A stretch of 13,336 bases of DNA from Porphyromonas sp. (lineage in GTDB: Bacteria; Bacteroidota; Bacteroidia; Bacteroidales; Porphyromonadaceae), in the NCBI GenBank assembly GCA_029983495.1, contig JASBZJ010000023.1, positions 1-13,336 on the forward strand, written 5' to 3'. The notes under the pieces were generated by a model. That model was not told the DNA's origin. It made no database searches and saw only the letters and a program-made list of their open reading frames with translations. Both the position numbers and the translations under genes were made by a program. Positions 7,953-13,336 of this stretch are shown here, piece after piece (the stretch's first letter is position 1; every line of letters starts with the position of its first letter).

Positions 7953-8879
7953 ATGATTCGCAACATCAAACCTCACGTATTCAACGAAACAAACAAACTT
8001 CGTACCGTAATTGTTGGGTTACCGCAATCAATGGGTGGCACGCCTACACTCGAAGAAACTTACGATGCACGAAGCTACCGTGCCGTTGAGGAAGGAAATT
8101 ACCCTTTAGAAGAGGATATTGTTGAAGAAATGGAAAAGCTGGTTTCGACTTTAGAAAACGAAGGCGTGGAAGTACTACGACCTTCGTTAATTGAAAACTA
8201 TAACCAGCTTTTTGCTCGTGATGTGGCTTTTACTATCGATACAAAGCTTTTTATTGCAAATATGATTGCCGATAGGCAAAAAGAAATAGACGCCTACAAA
8301 CATATTTTAGCACGTATTGCTCCTGAATCCATAGTACACTTACCCGAAGGTACACAAGCTGAAGGTGGCGATATTATGCTCTACAACGATACGCTTTTTA
8401 TTGGTGTAACCAACAACAACGAGTTTAATAGCTTCAAGATGGCTCGTACAAACGAAGCTGCACTGAGCTTTTTCAGGAAAGAGTTCCCCAATAAACGCAT
8501 TGTTCCTATCCACCTAAAAAAACATGATACCCGCCCCGAAGAGGGCGTTTTGCATTTAGATTGTGCATTTCAACCAGTAGGTAAGGGCAAAGCAATATAT
8601 TACCCCGAGGCATTTGCTAATGAAGAGGATCGAACCATAATTGAAGAAGTTTTTGGCAAAGAAAACCTTTTTGCTATTACCCCAAACGAAGCCTTCGACC
8701 TTACAACCAATATATTTTCGGTTTCTCCACAAAAGGTTATTGTGGAAGAAAAGTTTACGAGGCTTGCCTCGCATCTTAATAATAACTGGAATATCGATGT
8801 CCTTACAATTCCTTATTATGAAGTATCGAAACAAGGGGGGCTTCTTCGTTGTTCAACATGTCCGCTTGTTAGAGAATAG
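7953..8879 (+). CDS. Arginine deiminase/DDAH-family amidinohydrolase
   Basis: A 308-residue enzyme of the guanidino-modifying superfamily (arginine deiminase, dimethylarginine dimethylaminohydrolase, amidinotransferase). It should attack a guanidino carbon through a cysteine thioester. The expected residues are in order: FARD with D90, EGGD with E137 and D140, HLD with H201 and D203, and the nucleophile C300 in GGLLRCSTCPLVRE at the very C terminus. Compact length and the single domain favour the DDAH-like branch over classical arginine deiminase (about 400 residues). The substrate cannot be fixed from sequence; arginine, a methylarginine or another guanidino compound are all possible. I chose ATG 7953 because the upstream in-frame TTG at 7914 lies inside the terminator hairpin and would add a non-conserved extension. 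The stop is 9 bp before radA and in the same frame, so the two genes may be co-transcribed. Confidence 0.88.
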   Translation: MIRNIKPHVFNETNKLRTVIVGLPQSMGGTPTLEETYDARSYRAVEEGNYPLEEDIVEEMEKLVSTLENEGVEVLRPSLIENYNQLFARDVAFTIDTKLFIANMIADRQKEIDAYKHILARIAPESIVHLPEGTQAEGGDIMLYNDTLFIGVTNNNEFNSFKMARTNEAALSFFRKEFPNKRIVPIHLKKHDTRPEEGVLHLDCAFQPVGKGKAIYYPEAFANEEDRTIIEEVFGKENLFAITPNEAFDLTTNIFSVSPQKVIVEEKFTRLASHLNNNWNIDVLTIPYYEVSKQGGLLRCSTCPLVRE

Positions 8880-8888
8880 TATACACCT

Positions 8889-10286
8889 GTGGCATCGGTC
8901 GGAATAAAGAAAGCTTTTGTTTGCCAATCTTGTGGGGCAACTTATCCCAAATGGCAAGGGCAATGCAATGTATGCAAAGCATGGAATACCCTCGAAGAAG
9001 AATTTGAGGCTACAGCAAGTAGTTCCAAACGACAGGCAAATACAAGCCAAATAATAGGCATAAAGAGTAATACAAAAGCCTTACACCTAAATGAAATCGA
9101 TACCTCACTCGAAAAGCGAATACAACTGTCGGATAAGGAGTTGAACCGAACTTTAGGAGGAGGTCTTGTTGAGGGGTCGTTTGTTCTATTAGGAGGAGAA
9201 CCAGGCATTGGTAAATCTACGCTTATTTTACAAACAGTGCTACAAACGCCTAACCTTAGCACACTTTATGTTTCGGCCGAGGAAAGTGAAAAACAAGTAA
9301 AGATGCGTGCCGATAGGCTTGGAGGGCATAACGGGGAACTGCTTATCCTTTGTGAAACAAACCTCGAAAACATTCTGGCAATAGCCAACGAGCAAAAACC
9401 CAAGGTGTTGGTAATTGATTCCATCCAAACCATTGCCACAACGCTTTCCGAAAGCTCGCCAGGTAGCCCTTCGCAAATCCGCGAGAGTGCAAACCTTTTG
9501 CTTAGGTATGCTAAACAAAGCAACACGTCAGTAATAGTTATTGGGCACATCACAAAAGATGGTGCTATAGCAGGACCGAAAGTACTTGAGCATACTGTTG
9601 ATACGGTATTATTGTTCGAAGGGGATAAACACTTCTATTTTCGTATTTTAAGGTGTAACAAAAATCGCTTTGGTAGCACCAACGAGCTTGGTATATACGA
9701 AATGCAAGGAGCGGGATTAGTTGTTATTGATAACCCTTCAGAACACTTTGTATCGAAAAATGCTGAAGGTCTTAGTGGAAGAAGTATTGCCGTTGCCTTA
9801 GAAGGTATACGCCCACTACTAGTTGAAACGCAAGCCTTAGTGAGTAGTGCTATTTACCCTAATCCTCAAAGGAGTGCAACTGGCTTTGATATTCGTAGAA
9901 TGGATATGCTACTTGCTGTACTTGAAAAGCGAGCTGGGTTTAAGCTTATTCGCCAAGATGTATTCCTAAATATTGCAGGAGGGTTAAGAATAAACGACCC
10001 CGCAATGGATCTCTCCGTTCTTGTGTCGGTTCTTTCCTCATCTATAGATAAAACTGTTCCTTCGCAAGTTTGTTTTACTGGCGAAGTAGGTTTATCGGGC
10101 GAAATTCGCCCAGTTGCTCGTATAGAAGCACGTATTCGAGAGGCCGAACGTTTAGGTTATAAAGCAATATTTATCCCTAAGGAGAACTTTAATTCAACGT
10201 CGTTGAACGAAAAGAGAAATCTTCGAATTATTGCAGTAGGTAGTATTGTTGAACTTTTTAAAATTGTTTTTCGAAGCAACCCATAA
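8889..10286 (+). CDS. radA: DNA repair protein RadA (Sms)
   Basis: RadA is a RecA-like ATPase that promotes branch migration and processing of recombination intermediates. The 465-residue protein has every landmark: a zinc finger at C12/C15 and C26/C29, Walker A GGEPGIGKST (102-111, K109), Walker B VLVIDS (173-178), the RadA signature KNRFG (258-262) and a C-terminal Lon-protease-like domain (about 280-465). The length is typical of the family (about 450-460). The start is GTG at 8889. The preceding in-frame codon block begins with the stop of the deiminase-family gene, and no ATG occurs before the zinc finger, so GTG is the only sensible start. It lies 9 bp after that gene and has no visible promoter of its own. 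No clear terminator follows it. Confidence 0.97.
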   Translation: MASVGIKKAFVCQSCGATYPKWQGQCNVCKAWNTLEEEFEATASSSKRQANTSQIIGIKSNTKALHLNEIDTSLEKRIQLSDKELNRTLGGGLVEGSFVLLGGEPGIGKSTLILQTVLQTPNLSTLYVSAEESEKQVKMRADRLGGHNGELLILCETNLENILAIANEQKPKVLVIDSIQTIATTLSESSPGSPSQIRESANLLLRYAKQSNTSVIVIGHITKDGAIAGPKVLEHTVDTVLLFEGDKHFYFRILRCNKNRFGSTNELGIYEMQGAGLVVIDNPSEHFVSKNAEGLSGRSIAVALEGIRPLLVETQALVSSAIYPNPQRSATGFDIRRMDMLLAVLEKRAGFKLIRQDVFLNIAGGLRINDPAMDLSVLVSVLSSSIDKTVPSQVCFTGEVGLSGEIRPVARIEARIREAERLGYKAIFIPKENFNSTSLNEKRNLRIIAVGSIVELFKIVFRSNP

Positions 10287-10434
10287 TTAAGCAATTAATA
10301 GCTTTGCAATGTTCAAATTATAAAGCAAAACACAACATGTGTCCATTCGTATTTAACACTACTCCACTTCATTACAATGCCCCCAAAAATAGTTGTTTTT
10401 AGCTATTCGCAATAATTAGGTAAATCGAAATGCT

Positions 10435-10442
10435 TACTTTTG
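10435..10442 (+). promoter_or_regulatory. Bacteroidota -7 promoter box before the glycine-lipid operon
   Basis: TACTTTTG matches TAnnTTTG exactly. A transcription start near 10447-10450 would give a leader of about 60 bases to the ATG at 10509. No convincing -33 TTG is seen at the proper distance. The box overlaps an in-frame TTG at 10440, which argues against that TTG being the translation start. The rest of the 10287-10439 gap is AT-rich with no other element I can support. Confidence 0.55.
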
Positions 10443-10508
10443 TATAGTGATAAGCAAGGCAAAACCTCCTATAATAAGCTATTGGACGAACGCAACGAGA
10501 GCATTACC

Positions 10509-11387
10509 ATGAACGAAGCAAATCAACCATTGGATCCACAAGGGCAATTATCCCACTACGCTCCTCAACAAATTAATATAGGGGATATTATTGAACACAA
10601 GTTTAAACGAAAGTTACCTCGCTTTGTAATTCGCTCTATCGAAAAGCTTATTCACCAAGACGAAATAAACTATGTTCTTCGTAAATATGGTCATATCGAG
10701 GGTATGGCTTTTATTGATTTTCTTATGGAGTACTTTGGTATACACATTAAAGTGTATGGCAAGGATAGATTACCTACAGACCCCCGAGCCATGTTTGTAA
10801 GTAATCACCCCCTCGGAGGGCTTGATGGTATTTGCCTTTCCCATGTAATAGGCACTCATTATAACAGCGATATTCGTTACATAGTTAACGATATGTTACT
10901 CTTCCTTCATCCTTTCCGCAATATATTTGTTCCAGTAAATACCCTTAAAGGGCAAAGTCGCAATTCAGTTTTTCGTGTTAACGAAGCGCTCTCGTCCCCA
11001 TACCCCGTTATTAGCTTCCCCGCTGGTATTTGCTCAAGAATAATAAACGGAAAAATTCAGGATTTACCTTGGAAGCATAGCTTTGTAAAACAAGCCTTAC
11101 GAAGCGAGCGCAATATTGTACCCATCTTTTTTTATGGTTACAACTCGCGCTCCTTTTATAATACCGAACTTATTCGCAAAAAACTTGGTATAAAGTTCAA
11201 TATAGGTACAAGCCTATTACCTCGAGAAATGTTCAATGCCAAAGGCTCGAATTATGTCGTGTGCGTGGGTGAACCCTTGTTATGGGAAAACCTTAAAGGG
11301 GCAAAACTCGATGCACAGGCAATTACCACAGTGGTACGCGAAAAAGTTTACCAGTTACCCGAAGAATTTGGGCTAAAAACCCGATAA
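10509..11387 (+). CDS. glsA: GlsA-like lysophospholipid-type O-acyltransferase (glycine/amino-lipid synthesis)
   Basis: A 292-residue acyltransferase of the PlsC/LPLAT superfamily. Block I is NHPLGGLDG with H100 and D106, a spacing one residue longer than the textbook HX4D. FPAG (170-173) replaces the usual FPEG block, followed by CSR. The NHPxGG-type motif is typical of the hemolysin-like LPLAT subgroup found with OlsB-type enzymes. With the N-acyltransferase gene 16 bp downstream, the pair matches the GlsA/GlsB system of Bacteroides, in which GlsB N-acylates glycine and GlsA O-acylates the hydroxyl of the N-linked chain to give glycine lipid. Ornithine or another amino acid as head group cannot be excluded. 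No membrane-spanning segment is obvious, so it is probably a peripheral membrane protein. I chose ATG 10509 over the in-frame TTG 10440 because the latter lies in the -7 box. The family call is firm; the lipid identity is inferred. Confidence 0.8.
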   Translation: MNEANQPLDPQGQLSHYAPQQINIGDIIEHKFKRKLPRFVIRSIEKLIHQDEINYVLRKYGHIEGMAFIDFLMEYFGIHIKVYGKDRLPTDPRAMFVSNHPLGGLDGICLSHVIGTHYNSDIRYIVNDMLLFLHPFRNIFVPVNTLKGQSRNSVFRVNEALSSPYPVISFPAGICSRIINGKIQDLPWKHSFVKQALRSERNIVPIFFYGYNSRSFYNTELIRKKLGIKFNIGTSLLPREMFNAKGSNYVVCVGEPLLWENLKGAKLDAQAITTVVREKVYQLPEEFGLKTR

Positions 11388-11403
11388 CCATATACCTCTT
11401 TCT

Positions 11404-12345
11404 ATGGAAAAGATAATACCACCTGTTGACAAAAAGCTCATTAAGGAAGAGCTTAACGACAACCTTCTGCTAAGATTAACTAACAAACTTCATAACGAAA
11501 TTTATGTTTTTCGTGGAGATGATTGCCCAAACTCAATGCGCGAAGTGGGCAGGCTACGGGAAGAAGCTTTTCGTGAAGGAGGTGGAGGAACTGGGAAAAG
11601 CTTTGATGTTGATGAATTCGACTTTGGTACAAACTCGTATCACCAACTAGTTGTTTGGAACCCCAAGCATGAAGCTATAATTGGTGGGTACCGATTTATT
11701 AATGGTAGCGATGTGGTAAGCGACTCCCGTGGAACAAGTTTATTGGCAACATCGCATATGTTTAGCTATAGCGATAAGTTTGTACAGGAAATACTACCTA
11801 AAACACTCGAACTCGGGCGTTCGTTTGTTTCGCTAGGATTCCAATCTACCGCTCTTCAAACTCTTTCGATATATGCCTTAGATAACCTTTGGGACGGACT
11901 AGGAGCTTTAACAGTAGTTCACCCCGATATAAAATACTTTTTTGGTAAAGTTACCATGTATGCGAACTATAACCGCCGTTGCCGTAATCTTATTTTGCAC
12001 TTTATGGATCTTTATTTTTACGATAAAGATCAACTAGTAAACCCTATCGAGCCACTTGAAGTAGATATTAGCGAAAACGATAAAGCTCTTTTTTCGGGTA
12101 TGGATATGAAAAAGGACTACCAAGCACTTAAACGTGAAGTCCGAGGAATGGGTATAAATATCCCACCCTTATTTAATGCCTATATTTCGCTTAGTCCTGA
12201 CCTTATAAAACTAGGTACAGCAACAAATCACGAGTTTAGCGAAGTAGAAGAAACTGGTATACTTATTAATATTGACCAAATACTCGAAGAAAAAAAACAT
12301 CGACACATTAGCTCCTATAAACCTAACCAAAATGGCTACGCATAA
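11404..12345 (+). CDS. glsB: GlsB/OlsB-like GNAT N-acyltransferase (amino-lipid synthesis)
   Basis: A 313-residue GNAT-fold acyl-ACP-dependent N-acyltransferase of the OlsB/hemolysin type. The signature is clear: REVGRLREEAFREGGG (46-61), DVDEFD (68-73), a histidine at 80 starting the HQLVV strand, an IGGYRF strand near 93-98, and ELGRSFV (136-142), which matches the conserved E-x-GR of this family. In Bacteroides the GlsB homologue attaches a 3-hydroxy fatty acid to glycine, the first step of glycine-lipid formation; OlsB does the same with ornithine in proteobacteria. The C-terminal third (about 205-313) is an extension also seen in bacteroidal members. It follows the GlsA-like gene by 16 bp and overlaps yraN by 14 bp, so the three genes look like one operon. 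The order here is O-acyltransferase first. Head-group specificity is inferred, not seen. Confidence 0.82.
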   Translation: MEKIIPPVDKKLIKEELNDNLLLRLTNKLHNEIYVFRGDDCPNSMREVGRLREEAFREGGGGTGKSFDVDEFDFGTNSYHQLVVWNPKHEAIIGGYRFINGSDVVSDSRGTSLLATSHMFSYSDKFVQEILPKTLELGRSFVSLGFQSTALQTLSIYALDNLWDGLGALTVVHPDIKYFFGKVTMYANYNRRCRNLILHFMDLYFYDKDQLVNPIEPLEVDISENDKALFSGMDMKKDYQALKREVRGMGINIPPLFNAYISLSPDLIKLGTATNHEFSEVEETGILINIDQILEEKKHRHISSYKPNQNGYA

Positions 12346-12724
12346 CGACTTAGGTAAAGATGGTGAGATTATAGCTTTTCGGTACCTTCAAAAACATGGC
12401 TATAGTGTGCTTGCTCAAAATTGGTACCATTACAAAAAAGAAATTGATATTGTTGCTACCGATGGGCAATGGTTAGTTATTGTAGAGGTTAAAACCCGAC
12501 GAATTTCGAGTACTATTCCACCTATCGAAGCAGTAACTCGCACTAAGCGACGTAACCTTTGCATTGCAGCAAACGCCTACATACATCAATTCAATATAAA
12601 AATGCCTATTCGATTTGATGTAGTATCGGTTCTATACGACCCAACAAGTAACACTTACGAGGTAAACCACATCAAACGTGCCTTTCTTCCCGAGTTACAA
12701 CGCCCCAGAAGTAAACGGTACTAA
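12332..12724 (+). CDS. yraN: YraN/UPF0102 family nuclease-fold protein
   Basis: A 130-residue protein of the YraN (UPF0102) family, which has a PD-(D/E)XK restriction-endonuclease-like fold and is predicted to cut or bind DNA; its cellular role is not settled. The family landmarks are present: GKDGE (8-12), EID (37-39), VEVKTR (51-56) giving the D39/E52/K54 active-site set, K72 and A79 of the central helix, RFDVV in the last third and an AF near the end (HIKRAF). The length is normal for the family. ATG 12332 overlaps the end of the GlsB-like gene by 14 bp and fits the family's usual N terminus. An upstream in-frame TTG at 12272 would lie deep inside the GlsB-like gene and add 20 unrelated residues. 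It is probably translated from the acyltransferase mRNA. Confidence 0.92.
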   Translation: MATHNDLGKDGEIIAFRYLQKHGYSVLAQNWYHYKKEIDIVATDGQWLVIVEVKTRRISSTIPPIEAVTRTKRRNLCIAANAYIHQFNIKMPIRFDVVSVLYDPTSNTYEVNHIKRAFLPELQRPRSKRY

Positions 12725-12746
12725 TATAAGACCTTTAATATAGTAC
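12718..12746 (+). repeat. Imperfect hairpin spanning the yraN stop codon
   Basis: GTACTA (12718-12723) and TAGTAC (12741-12746) are perfect inverted repeats. With one bulged A (12724) the pairing continues for three more A-T pairs. The loop is about 10 bases and no T-run follows, so this is not a clear terminator. It begins the 75-bp gap before the mannosyltransferase gene; I see no TAnnTTTG box in that gap. Confidence 0.3.
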
Positions 12747-12799
12747 AACAAGCGGTTTATACACTCTGTTATAACGCCTTTCAGTAATTGCAATTTGCC

Positions 12800-13336
12800 A
12801 TGTCGGATATATTAGTAATAATACCAACCTATAATGAACGAGATAATGTTGCCGAAATAATCGAACAGATTATCGTCCTTCCCGAACAGTTCCACATTCT
12901 TTTTGTTGATGATAACTCTCCCGATGGCACTGCTGGTGTAATAAAAGCAATTATACCCCAGCACCCAGGGCGAATTTTCATTCTCGAGCGAGAAGGAAAA
13001 CAAGGCTTAGCTACAGCCTACATTGCAGGGTTTAAGTGGGCGCTTGCTCACAATTACAACTACATATTCGAAATGGATTGCGATTTTAGCCATCCTATTT
13101 CAGCCTTACCAAGACTTTACCGCAGTGTAGCCTTTGAAGGCTACGATATGGCTATAGGCTCTCGCTATATTAAAGGCGGAAAGGTTAAGGATTGGCCACT
13201 AGGACGAATTTTAATGAGCTATTTTGCTTCAGTTTATGTAAGGCTTATTACTTGGCTTCCCGTACACGATACAACTGCGGGGTTTGTTTGTTTCCATCGC
13301 CGTGTTCTCGAAACAATTGATTTGGATAGTATAAAC
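12800..13336 (+). CDS. DPM1-like polyprenol-phosphate mannosyltransferase (3' partial)
   Basis: The first 179 codons of a GT2-family glycosyltransferase, cut by the right edge. It starts MSDILVIIPTYNERDNV. The nucleotide-sugar site VDDNSPDGT occupies 36-44, the metal-binding DxD is D93-C94-D95 in EMDCDFSH (the usual EMDADFSH with Ala changed to Cys), and GSRYIKGG followed by a conserved tryptophan matches the acceptor region of dolichol/polyprenol monophosphomannose synthases. The enzyme moves mannose from GDP-mannose to a polyprenyl phosphate at the inner membrane, feeding envelope glycans or protein O-glycosylation; Bacteroidota are known for the latter. Whether this protein has the C-terminal membrane domain found in some relatives cannot be seen. 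It starts 75 bp after yraN and may continue that operon. Other polyprenyl-phosphate hexose synthases are possible. Confidence 0.9.
   Translation, partial: MSDILVIIPTYNERDNVAEIIEQIIVLPEQFHILFVDDNSPDGTAGVIKAIIPQHPGRIFILEREGKQGLATAYIAGFKWALAHNYNYIFEMDCDFSHPISALPRLYRSVAFEGYDMAIGSRYIKGGKVKDWPLGRILMSYFASVYVRLITWLPVHDTTAGFVCFHRRVLETIDLDSIN

Noticed and set aside
7593..7976. A 127-codon minus-strand open frame over the small secreted gene
   Set aside because: It crosses the terminator hairpin and the end of a plus-strand gene with a signal peptide; its own protein shows no domain or signal.
10385..10407. AT-only inverted repeats (AAAAA/TTTTT and AATAG/CTATT) before the glycine-lipid operon
   Set aside because: The stems are five AT-rich pairs and are expected by chance in such a composition.
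10440..10508. TTG at 10440 as the start of the GlsA-like gene
   Set aside because: It overlaps the TAnnTTTG promoter box, so it would not be in the mRNA; ATG 10509 is preferred.
12812..13003. A 63-codon minus-strand open frame
   Set aside because: It lies fully inside the well-supported DPM1-like gene on the plus strand and has no recognisable motif.

Overview
The window reads as a chromosomal segment of a Bacteroidota bacterium, probably of the order Bacteroidales. It is AT-rich and uses the standard genetic code. Purine-rich Shine-Dalgarno sequences are weak or absent before most starts. Two intergenic regions carry a TAnnTTTG box, the -7 element of Bacteroidota promoters. The gene families agree: a degenerate type IX secretion (T9SS) sorting-domain-like protein, an AddB-like 'inactivated helicase' nuclease, and a glycine-lipid acyltransferase pair. 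Every gene I can support is on the plus strand. No tRNA, rRNA, CRISPR array, insertion sequence or phage gene is visible, and no gap exceeds about 155 bases.

Region 1 (1-7301) is one tightly packed transcription unit. It starts with the C-terminal part of a gene that runs in from the left and looks like an SNF2 helicase N-lobe whose ATPase motifs have decayed. Next come a full PcrA/UvrD helicase (6 bp gap), a CPBP intramembrane protease (12 bp gap) and a 1029-residue AddB-like PD-(D/E)XK nuclease (ATGA overlap). Three of the four genes suggest DNA repair or recombination. The protease is the odd member.

Region 2 (7302-7952) holds a small secreted protein with its own -7 box, a stem-loop at the predicted mRNA 5' end, an AT-rich hairpin after the gene and then a strong intrinsic terminator. 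Region 3 (7953-10286) holds an arginine deiminase/DDAH-type hydrolase followed 9 bp later by radA, which starts at GTG.

Region 4 (10287-12724) has a second TAnnTTTG box and an operon of two acyltransferases matching glycine-lipid synthesis (a GlsA-like O-acyltransferase and a GlsB-like N-acyltransferase), with a YraN/UPF0102 nuclease-fold gene overlapping the end. Region 5 (12800 to the right edge) is the first 179 codons of a DPM1-like polyprenol-phosphate mannosyltransferase, cut by the window.

The genes serve genome maintenance (PcrA, AddB-like, RadA, YraN) and the cell envelope (CPBP, T9SS-like protein, aminolipid acyltransferases, DPM1-like). The least explained feature is the decayed SNF2-like protein encoded next to PcrA and the AddB-like nuclease.
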